From: Deltaproteobacteria bacterium
GTDB taxonomy: Bacteria; Desulfobacterota; Dissulfuribacteria; Dissulfuribacterales; S140-46
DNA: 8,373 nucleotides
Reading direction: 5' to 3'
Assembly (NCBI GenBank): GCA_015491585.1
Contig: WFVQ01000187.1
Coordinates: forward strand, 1 to 8,373
Shown here piece by piece: positions 1 through 6,145 of the stretch. The stretch's first letter is position 1, and each line of letters opens with the position of its first letter. The position numbers were made by a program, and so were the translations under genes. The notes under the pieces are model-generated. The model made no database searches. It saw only the letters and a list, made by a program, of their open reading frames with translations, and was not told where the DNA came from.

Positions 1-1
1 A

Positions 2-61
2 GATGTTTCTAACATAGAACAGCTACAAAAACTAGTTAATAGTATCAAAGAATCAATATAA
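2..61 (+). CDS. 3' end of an unidentified gene entering from the left
   Basis: A frame that is open from the left edge reads DVSNIEQLQKLVNSIKESI and ends at TAA (59-61). The 19 residues look like an amphipathic C-terminal helix, with Ile/Leu/Val spaced at helical intervals between polar residues. The codons are AT-rich, unlike the genes further right. Nothing identifies the family and the start lies outside the window. Such a short open stretch could occur by chance, so the call rests on its helix-like composition and on the absence of any better reading. Confidence 0.4.
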   Translation, partial: DVSNIEQLQKLVNSIKESI

Positions 62-223
62 ATTACAGCACAATAGACATAAAAAACACAGAAAAAATAC
101 AGATCAAGTCGTACAAATGAACAAGCCGAACAAATCGCCTAGCTTGACCGCCAATCCACTGCACTCCCTGGCCAACTGGCTTTAACCTAAGAGCTTTGCC
201 GTCAGCTGCAAGCGGCTTAATGG
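62..223. other. Intergenic stretch with no convincing gene
   Basis: About 160 bases lie between the partial gene and the membrane-protein gene. The first 50 are A-rich and low in complexity. The remainder is of mixed composition and holds a 22-codon frame from ATG 117 to TAA 183-185 (MNKPNKSPSLTANPLHSLANWL) without a recognisable ribosome binding site. A 6-base inverted pair, AAGCCG (124-129) and CGGCTT (213-218), spans much of it. I could not fit either element to a known RNA or recombination site with confidence, nor find a good promoter. Confidence 0.5.
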
Positions 224-1030
224 ATGGAACTTGTACGCAGACTATATATAGCAGCCGGAATAATCTGGGGCGTCATTCTCGGCATTGCGGCCGGATTATA
301 TGTAGCTGCCGGTGTGGCTGGAATATTCTGGCTTTACATTTTCGGCGATAATACGTGGCCAGAATGGGCATGGGGTGCTGCCTATACATTTGGGATTATC
401 ACCGGCGTTCTAACGTTTGGCTTTTGCATCTACTTCAGTTGGTCTTATTGTAAGAGGTTGCCACTCATAGAGGCCAATCAGAATAAAGAGACGGGTAAGG
501 CGGCCTCTCTTCTTGCGCTCGCTTTTATGGTCGTAATTGGTTACCTGGCATTTGATAACTACCAGACCGGGAAACATGCGGCACTCAGCAGAAATCTCGT
601 GGAAGCGGAGAAAAGGAGAATGGAAGATGCTTCTCCACATCGCAAGGTGGGCGAAGATGATGTGGATTTCTATTGCCGCGTAACAAGAAAACAATCAAAA
701 CTTGAGCTAATTTATAAGGGAGACAGGATAAAAATTGTCCCGGAGCTGCTATTGGCCAATGGACAAGTTCTATTTGCTGCAGCGGGTAAGTATGACTTGA
801 TTAAAGAGTTAGCTGAAGAGATCCTAATTCGCGAAGAAATAATAGCTGGAAATAAAATTCTGATATCAAATTTTGCCATACTGCCTGAAGACGTCAGGTG
901 TGGAGAAAAATTGTTTTTTATTCGTTCTAATGCTTCTATCATCCAAAACCCCATAAAAGAGCTGGAGAGAGTTAATTGCTCGATACCGAGTGCGAAAGTC
1001 GTCTTTCCTATGGCAGTCAGGATCCAATAG
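224..1030 (+). CDS. Unrecognised integral membrane protein, low GC (268 aa)
   Basis: I do not recognise this family. The N-terminal 110 residues are strongly hydrophobic. A long apolar stretch at about residues 8-41 may be one or two membrane passes; a second segment lies at about 51-75 and a third at about 93-110. A charged region (about 115-145, with EAEKRRMEDASPHRKVGEDD) follows, then a roughly 120-residue mixed alpha/beta soluble domain containing three cysteines. This suggests a membrane-anchored protein with a C-terminal soluble domain. An in-frame TAA at 218-220 makes ATG 224 the earliest possible ATG start. No clear Shine-Dalgarno precedes it. Its base composition and codon use are clearly AT-richer than those of the genes from 1300 onward, and an attC-like hairpin sits just after its stop. 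Together these suggest acquired DNA, perhaps a gene cassette. The frame is long and clean enough to be a real gene; its function is unknown. Confidence 0.7.
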   Translation: MELVRRLYIAAGIIWGVILGIAAGLYVAAGVAGIFWLYIFGDNTWPEWAWGAAYTFGIITGVLTFGFCIYFSWSYCKRLPLIEANQNKETGKAASLLALAFMVVIGYLAFDNYQTGKHAALSRNLVEAEKRRMEDASPHRKVGEDDVDFYCRVTRKQSKLELIYKGDRIKIVPELLLANGQVLFAAAGKYDLIKELAEEILIREEIIAGNKILISNFAILPEDVRCGEKLFFIRSNASIIQNPIKELERVNCSIPSAKVVFPMAVRIQ

Positions 1031-1037
1031 CAAATGC

Positions 1038-1091
1038 AGCTAACAAGGCAAATACACCCGGATGGCAAAAAGCGCCGGTGATTTGCTATGA
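1038..1091 (+). repeat. Imperfect hairpin resembling a degenerate integron attC site
   Basis: Starting 8 bases after the membrane-protein stop, GCAAAT (1048-1053) pairs with ATTTGC (1081-1086), and CACC-GG (1055-1061, with C1059 bulged) pairs with CCGGTG (1075-1080). A1054 is a second bulge on the same arm. Weaker pairs extend outward (1044-1047 with 1087-1090). AGCTAACAAGG at the left edge resembles the R'' end of attC sites (RYYYAAC). Bulged bases on one arm are also typical of attC. The expected right-hand core GTTRRRY is absent: GCTATG stands in its place. With no T-run after it, it is not a standard intrinsic terminator. The hairpin itself is plain in the sequence; the attC reading is an inference. 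Confidence 0.35.
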
Positions 1092-1099
1092 CAAGGCCC

Positions 1100-1128
1100 T
1101 TGACCCTAAAGATAATTATTCTTATAAT
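1100..1128 (+). promoter_or_regulatory. Sigma-70-type promoter of the rubredoxin gene
   Basis: A -35 box TTGACC (1100-1105) is separated by exactly 17 bases from a perfect -10 box TATAAT (1123-1128). Transcription would start near 1135, leaving a leader of roughly 18 bases that carries the GGAGG ribosome binding site. The match to consensus is the best in the window and implies strong, largely constitutive expression of the rubredoxin. It lies directly after the attC-like hairpin, so the rubredoxin does not depend on read-through from the membrane-protein gene. Confidence 0.75.
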
Positions 1129-1152
1129 CATAAAAAATCTTGGAGGTCAGAT

Positions 1153-1311
1153 ATGAAGAGCTATGAATGTCCTTGCGGGTATGTTTATGATCCTGAAGTT
1201 GGCGACCCAGACAATGGAATCGAGCCCGGCACCCCTTTTGAGGAACTGCCGGATGACTGGGTATGTCCCAAGTGCGGGGCCGAAAAGGAGCATTTTTATC
1301 CGGCCGATTGA
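1153..1311 (+). CDS. rub: Rubredoxin (52 aa), short first metal loop
   Basis: This is a small cytoplasmic iron protein that carries single electrons to partners such as rubredoxin:oxygen oxidoreductase, superoxide reductase or rubrerythrin. A single iron is held by four cysteines. The sequence is typical (GYVYDPEVGDPDNGIEPGT, then a Pro-Asp-Asp-Trp-Val run before the second knuckle). The ligands are C6, C8, C38 and C41. The second knuckle is the standard C-P-K-C-G. The first reads C-P-C-G, one residue shorter than the usual CxxCG. ATG 1153 is chosen because GGAGG lies at 1142-1146 and the protein then has the family's usual length of about 52 residues. An upstream in-frame ATG would add unrelated sequence overlapping the preceding gene. 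It has its own strong promoter and converges on glgA. Family assignment is secure; the partner enzyme is not in the window. Confidence 0.95.
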   Translation: MKSYECPCGYVYDPEVGDPDNGIEPGTPFEELPDDWVCPKCGAEKEHFYPAD

Positions 1312-1319
1312 AACATAGC

Positions 1320-1351
1320 GGGACGGAGGGAGTTCACGAGCCCTCCGCCCC
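1320..1351. terminator. Possible bidirectional hairpin between rubredoxin and glgA
   Basis: CGGAGGG (1324-1330) pairs perfectly with CCCTCCG (1341-1347) around a 10-base loop, and after one mismatch three more G-C pairs extend the stem (1320-1322 with 1349-1351). It lies where the two convergent transcripts end; the glgA stop codon is in the loop. Neither side has a real T-run, so it is weak as an intrinsic terminator and partly overlaps glgA coding sequence. Confidence 0.3.
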
Positions 1352-2893
1352 AGCCCTGCGGTAGAGCTCGAGATACCTCTTGCCCACCTTTTCCCACGTA
1401 TATTCTTGTTTGATCCTCCTCACCGCGTTTATCCTCATGTCGTGCAGAAACCTGGGATAGTCCCTGAACGCGCTCAAGGCCCTCCTCAGGCACTCCTTCA
1501 GCGCACCGGCCTCGTGGGGCACATAGGAGAATCCGTTGAATCCGTCCTGCACCTTCACCAGTCCTCCGGTAGCGTGGACGACCGGAATATTGCCCATCAA
1601 CTGGGCCATGAAGTCGGTGAGTCCGCAAGGCTCGTACATGGAGGGGATCACGAAGAAATCGCCCGATGCATATATTAAATTCGCCAGCTCCTGGCTATAG
1701 CCGATATTCACCACCATCCGCCCCTGTCCTGCTCCAGAGACCGCCATGTCCACCAGGATCTGCTCCACGTGGGGTTCGCCGGTGCCGAGGATAACCGCCA
1801 CAAACTCCTCACGCTCCTCTATCAGCCCCTCGAGGGCTTGGGCCAGGACGTCCATCCCCTTCTGCTCAGTGAGCCGGCTCACCACGGTTAAAAGGGGCCA
1901 TCCCTCGCGGTCGGCAGGGCTTCCGTATGTCTTCACCCCCTTGATACCCTCCCGCATCCTCGAGAAAAGGGCCCTCCTGCACCGCCGCTTGCCCTCCATG
2001 TCGCCAGCCTCAGGATCGAAGCCGGCTGGCAATCCAAGGGCATCGGGCCTGGATGGATTATAGGCGTCCGGGTCTATTCCATTAGTTATGCCTTGGATCT
2101 TAATACCGCGCTCCTTGAGGGCGTGGCCAAGCCACCCCGTCATGGCGTCCAACTCCGTCTCCTGGAGCTCCCGCGCATAGTTCTCGCTCACCGTGTTGAC
2201 CATTCCATAGGAAGGTCCTGCCACCAAGGGATCGAAGGCACCGTTGAGCAGGCTCGAATAGATCACCCGCCACGGAAGCGAGGTATTGGCCTTGGCGAAG
2301 GGGAGATCTCCGACCTCTTGGTGATAACCTATACCGGCATTGTGTATGGTCACCAGTGAGGCGACTCCCCCCAGGAAGTGCCTGAAACCGTCGATCTCGT
2401 TTATCATTGCAGGCAGCACTGCCGTGTGCCCGTCGTGGCAATGGAATACCGAGGGCCTTTCTCCGGCGGCCAGGAAGTAAGCCATGACACCCTTCTGAAG
2501 CAGGATATTCATGGCAAAGTAGTCGAAGTGGCCCTCTCCTCTCCTCTTGGCAGGGTCCGCCGTCTCCTCAACCGCCGTGTAAGTGTACACCCCCAGCTTT
2601 TCCCCGAAGCGCGGGGACTCGACCAGCATCAAATCGACCCCAGCCTCCCTGCCCTGCCAGAAACGGACCCGCTCCCTCCGCTCCTCGGCGGCATAGTCCA
2701 TAGAGAGGTCGAGCTCCAAGGGCAACCTCCTGAAGCCCATCTGTTCCGGCTTCATGAATCCGTACATGGGGAGGAAGACCGTCACCTCTACGCCACTCTT
2801 CACCAGGGCCTCGGACAACGACCTGACAACGTCCTTGACCCCTCCTGCCTCGGCCAGCCCCCTGTATTCCCGGCTAAGCATAGCTATCTTCAC
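1334..2893 (-). CDS. glgA: Glycogen/starch synthase, GT5 family (519 aa)
   Basis: It transfers glucose from a nucleotide sugar (usually ADP-glucose) to the end of an alpha-1,4-glucan, the elongation step of bacterial glycogen synthesis in the cytoplasm. The N-terminal catalytic domain (about residues 1-265) starts with the Rossmann strand MKIAMLSREY and contains VFHCHDGHTAVLP. The C-terminal glycosyltransferase domain has VSRLTEQKG, with R340 and K345 matching the phosphate-binding Arg/Lys pair, and YEPCGLTDFMAQ followed by IPVVHATGGL, the usual EPCGL signature. The start is GTG at 2891-2893, preceded on its strand by GGAGGAG about 4 bases upstream. At 519 residues it is somewhat longer than the typical 470-490. 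The ADP-glucose-binding KxGGL motif is altered: E15-A-G-G-V replaces K15-x-G-G-L, at exactly the position of E. coli Lys15. No glgC, glgB or glgP is adjacent, so it appears to be a single-gene unit. Confidence 0.9.
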   Translation of the reverse strand: MKIAMLSREYRGLAEAGGVKDVVRSLSEALVKSGVEVTVFLPMYGFMKPEQMGFRRLPLELDLSMDYAAEERRERVRFWQGREAGVDLMLVESPRFGEKLGVYTYTAVEETADPAKRRGEGHFDYFAMNILLQKGVMAYFLAAGERPSVFHCHDGHTAVLPAMINEIDGFRHFLGGVASLVTIHNAGIGYHQEVGDLPFAKANTSLPWRVIYSSLLNGAFDPLVAGPSYGMVNTVSENYARELQETELDAMTGWLGHALKERGIKIQGITNGIDPDAYNPSRPDALGLPAGFDPEAGDMEGKRRCRRALFSRMREGIKGVKTYGSPADREGWPLLTVVSRLTEQKGMDVLAQALEGLIEEREEFVAVILGTGEPHVEQILVDMAVSGAGQGRMVVNIGYSQELANLIYASGDFFVIPSMYEPCGLTDFMAQLMGNIPVVHATGGLVKVQDGFNGFSYVPHEAGALKECLRRALSAFRDYPRFLHDMRINAVRRIKQEYTWEKVGKRYLELYRRAGAEGS

Positions 2894-2922
2894 GCTCTCC
2901 TCCAGGCCAAAGCTTAAAAAAA

Positions 2923-2951
2923 TTGCTCTAATAACGATTTTAGTTTAAAAT
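2923..2951 (+). promoter_or_regulatory. Candidate promoter for the sensor kinase
   Basis: In the AT-rich divergent intergenic region, TTGCTC (2923-2928) and TAAAAT (2946-2951) are spaced by 17 bases on the plus strand. Transcription would start near 2958, leaving a leader of about 115 bases before the kinase ATG. The same AT-rich block must also carry the glgA promoter on the minus strand, which I could not place with confidence. The leader contains an inverted repeat CCTGGA/TCCAGG (2984-2989 and 3010-3015, 20-base loop) of unknown significance. Confidence 0.45.
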
Positions 2952-3073
2952 GATTAAAAAGTTTTACACTCCTCGCAACGCGCCCTGGATAGCTGGATGA
3001 TACCGCACCTCCAGGCCGCCTGTAAACGAGCAAACGGATGGGCTTCTCCTCCTGCCATCCGCGCGGAGCCGTC

Positions 3074-6058
3074 ATGGACAAGGAAAATTTCTTGGAATTG
3101 CAGAGCATAGCCGCGCTCCAGGAGATTCTCGAAGGGTATGCGAGGATAACCGGCCTTACCTTCGGCATAAGGCGCCAGGGTGACGCCGCGCCCATCATAA
3201 GATTCGGAGCCAGGAGACTCTGCTCTGAATTTCACATGGCGATTCCGTCGAGCGCTGAGGCGTGCAAGAGAAAACATGCCGCGCTGGCCAACATGATCGA
3301 CGCCTCGAAACAGACCACCATAGTCCAATGCGAGTACGGGCTGTGGGGAGGGGGCACGCCGGTCATAGTGGATGGCCGCCACGTGGCAACGCTCCTCATG
3401 GGCCAGGTATTCCTCTCCAGGCCCAGCACTGCGAGCCTGCGTGAGAGGGCGATGAGGCTGGGCGCGGATCCTGACGCCTACGTAGAGGCGGCCCTTGAGG
3501 TGCCCGTCATCTCCAAGGAACGGCTCGAGGCCTGCCTGGAACACCTCTCCCTCATCGCCGAGCTAATAGCCTCCATAGAGGTGGCAAGGCGCCGGGCCGA
3601 GGGAAAAAGCCGGGAGCTCGAGGAGGAAGTGGCCCGGAGGAGCCGGTTGGAAAAGGTGCTGGAAGAGGCCAAATCCAAGCTGGAACAGGAGGTGGAGAGG
3701 CAAACTGCCCAACTGGTGGAGGCGAATGCCGCGCTCCAGGAACAGGTCTCCAAGGCCAGGTCCGCAGGCGAGGCGCTGGAGGAGCAGGTCCACTTCCTGC
3801 AGTCGGTCATGGACGCCATTCCCCTCCCCATCTTTATAAAGGATATCGAGGGGCGTTACACCGAATGCAACAAGGCCTTTGCAGAGATCAAGGGGATGCC
3901 CAAGGATCAACTGATCGGCAAGACGGTCTCAGCCACGGCGCCTGCCGAGACGGCCAGAATCTGCTCCGCAGCGGACAGGACCGTCTTCCTCCACGGCAAG
4001 GTCCACAAATACGAAAGCGAAACCGTGCTCGCAGGTGGCAAGACCGCCTATCTCAGGTTCCACAAGGTTCCCCTGTTTGACAGGCAGGGAAAAATCAAGG
4101 GCCTGGTGGCCACGGTCATCGACTTGACGGACCTGAAGGAGAAAGAGGAGGAGCTGAAATCCGCCAAGCTCCTGATGGAGAAGATCTTTGACTCCATCGA
4201 CACCGCCATCATCCTTGCCGACGTCCGCAACCATATCATTCTCGCCTGCAATCCAGCGGCCGAACGCATATTTGGATACACAGAAGAAGAGCTGTCTGGA
4301 CAGCCCATATGGCTTCTACAGAAGGACATGGACGAGTTCCAACGGTTCGCCAAGGAGGCCAGGAAGGCACTGGAGAAGGGTGAAGGATTCACCTCCATGC
4401 AGGAGATGCGGAGGAAGGACGGAAGCCTGGTCCACTGCCTTCACACCGCATCCTTCATCACAGACGACCAGGGGGATCCATTTGCGGTGGTCTGCATGAT
4501 ACGGGACGTCACGGCGCATACGGAGACCAAGAGGATGCTCAGGCATCTCGAGAGCCGCCATGAGCTTATACTCGCCTCTGCCGGAGAGGGGATAATGGGT
4601 CTGGACTCCCAAGGGAGAGTGACCTTTCTCAATCCGGCCGGGGAGGCCATACTGGGTTACACCCAGGAAGAGCTGTTGGGCAGGAACAACCACGAAGTCC
4701 TTCACCACAAACGGCACGACGGAAGCCCTTATCCAGAGGATTCATGCCCCATACTCAGATGTTTCAAGGATGGGGAGATCCACAGGGCCAAGGAAGACGC
4801 CTTCTGGCGCAAGGACGGCTCAATGGTATGGGTAAGTTATGTCGCCACCCCGATCAAGGAGGATGGGCGCACCACAGGGGCGGTGGTCACCTTCCAGGAC
4901 ATAACCGAGCAGAAGCGGCAGAAGGAGGAGTGGGATAGGATGAACCGCCAGCTCCAGGAAGCCCAGAAGATGCGGGCCATAGGCCAGCTGGCAGGTGGCG
5001 TCGCCCATGATTTCAACAACATACTCACGGTCATACAGGGCAATGCCGAGATCGCCTCCCTGCTGATCGACGACTCCAACCCCCTCTTTCCCAGGGTCGA
5101 GGAGATAAAGAGGGCCGCGGAGAAGGCCTCTGCGCTTACAAGGCAACTCCTGGCCTTCAGCAGGCGCCAGCCTATGGCAAAAGTGCCCGTGGACGTAAAC
5201 CAACTGATCACCGACATGCTCAAGATGCTGGGAAGGCTTGTGGAAGAGAACATGGAGATAAAGACCGACCTGGCAGAGGGGCTTCCCCTGGTGGAAGCAG
5301 ATCCTGGCCAGTTGGAACAGGTGGTCATGAACCTGGTGGTCAATGCCAGGGACGCCATGCCCACTGGGGGGGCCATCACCATCTCCACTGCCCATGCGCC
5401 AGGCACCCGCGGCAGCGGATTCGTCATGCTGTCGGTAGCGGATGAGGGGACAGGCATGGACGCAGAGACCTTGGAGCGGCTGTTCGAACCATTCTTCACC
5501 ACCAAGGGGGTCGGCGGCGGAACCGGTCTTGGCCTCTCGGTGGTTCACGGCATAGTGGAACAACATGGGGGCAGGATCGTGGTGGACTCCTCCCCAGGAA
5601 AGGGCTCCACTTTTCGGGTCTTCTTGCCGGCCATCCATGACACGTGCGCTTCGGGCCCCTCTGACGATCCGCTGCTTTCTGCGGTCCCCTTGCCCGAATC
5701 CGCGGGCAGGAAGCGTGTTCTCCTGGTGGAAGATGATCCAGACGTGCTCATGATGACGACCGACATGCTTAAGGGCATGGGCCTGGAAGTCGTGACTGCC
5801 AGGGACCTATCACGAGCCAAGGAGCTCCTGCGGGAGCAGGCCTTCGACCTGGTCTTCACCGACCTGGTGCTTCCCGACGGCTACGGGCTTGAATTGGCGG
5901 AGCTGATAAAGCCCTTGCCAGGGACCAAGTTGCTGATCACCACCGGATATTCCGACAAGGTGGAACACCTGGAAGAGATCGAAAGGCAGGCCATACCCCT
6001 GATACAGAAACCTTACTCCTTCAAGGAATTTGCCGCCTTGCTCGCCGAGCTTCTGTAA
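3074..6058 (+). CDS. Hybrid sensor histidine kinase: PocR-PAS-PAS-PAS-HisKA-HATPase-REC (994 aa)
   Basis: This is a two-component sensor that would autophosphorylate on His and pass phosphate to its own receiver domain. From the N-terminus: a PocR-type sensory domain (about 3-165) with C50, C64 and C86 and the CEYGL, PVIVDG and GQVF signatures; a coiled coil (about 168-238) rich in Glu, Arg and Leu; PAS domains at about 240-360, 364-488 and 490-615, the last with a C-P-I insert and WRKDGS; a dimerisation/phosphoacceptor helix with H645 in GGVAHDFNNIL; and an ATPase domain with N-box residues N753 and N757, a DEGTG box at 790 and a GGGTGLGL loop. The C-terminal receiver (about 880-994) has D887/D888, phosphoacceptor D930 and K979. 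No transmembrane segment is visible, so it is probably cytoplasmic. PocR domains are proposed to sense small hydrocarbon derivatives; the ligand here is unknown. ATG 3074 is preferred over an in-frame ATG 36 bases upstream because GGAG precedes it at about 6 bases. There is no DNA-binding output and no partner regulator nearby. Confidence 0.9.
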   Translation: MDKENFLELQSIAALQEILEGYARITGLTFGIRRQGDAAPIIRFGARRLCSEFHMAIPSSAEACKRKHAALANMIDASKQTTIVQCEYGLWGGGTPVIVDGRHVATLLMGQVFLSRPSTASLRERAMRLGADPDAYVEAALEVPVISKERLEACLEHLSLIAELIASIEVARRRAEGKSRELEEEVARRSRLEKVLEEAKSKLEQEVERQTAQLVEANAALQEQVSKARSAGEALEEQVHFLQSVMDAIPLPIFIKDIEGRYTECNKAFAEIKGMPKDQLIGKTVSATAPAETARICSAADRTVFLHGKVHKYESETVLAGGKTAYLRFHKVPLFDRQGKIKGLVATVIDLTDLKEKEEELKSAKLLMEKIFDSIDTAIILADVRNHIILACNPAAERIFGYTEEELSGQPIWLLQKDMDEFQRFAKEARKALEKGEGFTSMQEMRRKDGSLVHCLHTASFITDDQGDPFAVVCMIRDVTAHTETKRMLRHLESRHELILASAGEGIMGLDSQGRVTFLNPAGEAILGYTQEELLGRNNHEVLHHKRHDGSPYPEDSCPILRCFKDGEIHRAKEDAFWRKDGSMVWVSYVATPIKEDGRTTGAVVTFQDITEQKRQKEEWDRMNRQLQEAQKMRAIGQLAGGVAHDFNNILTVIQGNAEIASLLIDDSNPLFPRVEEIKRAAEKASALTRQLLAFSRRQPMAKVPVDVNQLITDMLKMLGRLVEENMEIKTDLAEGLPLVEADPGQLEQVVMNLVVNARDAMPTGGAITISTAHAPGTRGSGFVMLSVADEGTGMDAETLERLFEPFFTTKGVGGGTGLGLSVVHGIVEQHGGRIVVDSSPGKGSTFRVFLPAIHDTCASGPSDDPLLSAVPLPESAGRKRVLLVEDDPDVLMMTTDMLKGMGLEVVTARDLSRAKELLREQAFDLVFTDLVLPDGYGLELAELIKPLPGTKLLITTGYSDKVEHLEEIERQAIPLIQKPYSFKEFAALLAELL

Positions 6059-6064
6059 TAGTCA

Positions 6065-6086
6065 TCCTGACCGCAGGACCCCTTTT
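6065..6086 (+). terminator. Weak terminator-like hairpin after the kinase gene
   Basis: TCCTG (6065-6069) and CAGGA (6074-6078) form a 5-bp stem with a tight 4-base loop just after the kinase stop codon, followed by CCCC and a run of four T. The stem is short and the T-run is displaced by the cytosines, so termination, if any, would be inefficient and the downstream gene may be partly co-transcribed. Confidence 0.3.
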
Positions 6087-6088
6087 GC

Positions 6089-6117
6089 TTGAAAACCCCT
6101 CCCTGGTATTCTATATC
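6089..6117 (+). promoter_or_regulatory. Candidate promoter of the cysteine synthase-CysRS fusion
   Basis: TTGAAA (6089-6094, five of six consensus bases) and TATATC (6112-6117, four of six) are 17 bases apart, with an alternative pair TTGCTT/TATTCT at 6085-6112. The predicted start near 6124 leaves a leader of about 20 bases containing the GGAGG site at 6136-6140. The boxes are imperfect, so this is tentative. I see no T-box-like leader, although T-box control is common for cysteine genes in Gram-positive bacteria. Confidence 0.35.
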
Positions 6118-6145
6118 TACAACACCCTTTCACTTGGAGGTCTCA

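Noticed and set aside
1044..1090. Hairpin after the membrane-protein gene as an intrinsic terminator
   Set aside because: The stem has two bulges and is followed by CTATGACAAGG with no T-run, so it does not fit a rho-independent terminator.
976..1152. N-terminal extension of rubredoxin to an upstream in-frame ATG at 976
   Set aside because: It would overlap the preceding gene and run through the hairpin and promoter, and it lacks the strong GGAGG that sits in front of ATG 1153. Rubredoxins are about 52 residues.
3038..3073. Alternative kinase start 36 bases upstream
   Set aside because: No ribosome binding site precedes it and the 12 extra residues add no domain; GGAG ahead of ATG 3074 favours the shorter form.
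2954..3544. Minus-strand open frame of 196 codons opposite the kinase N-terminus
   Set aside because: It overlaps the well-supported PocR domain and the kinase leader; the product has no recognisable motif. It is a shadow.
4820..5638. Minus-strand open frame of 272 codons opposite the kinase
   Set aside because: It is fully antisense to conserved PAS, HisKA and ATPase motifs, shows no recognisable domain and has no intergenic upstream region of its own.
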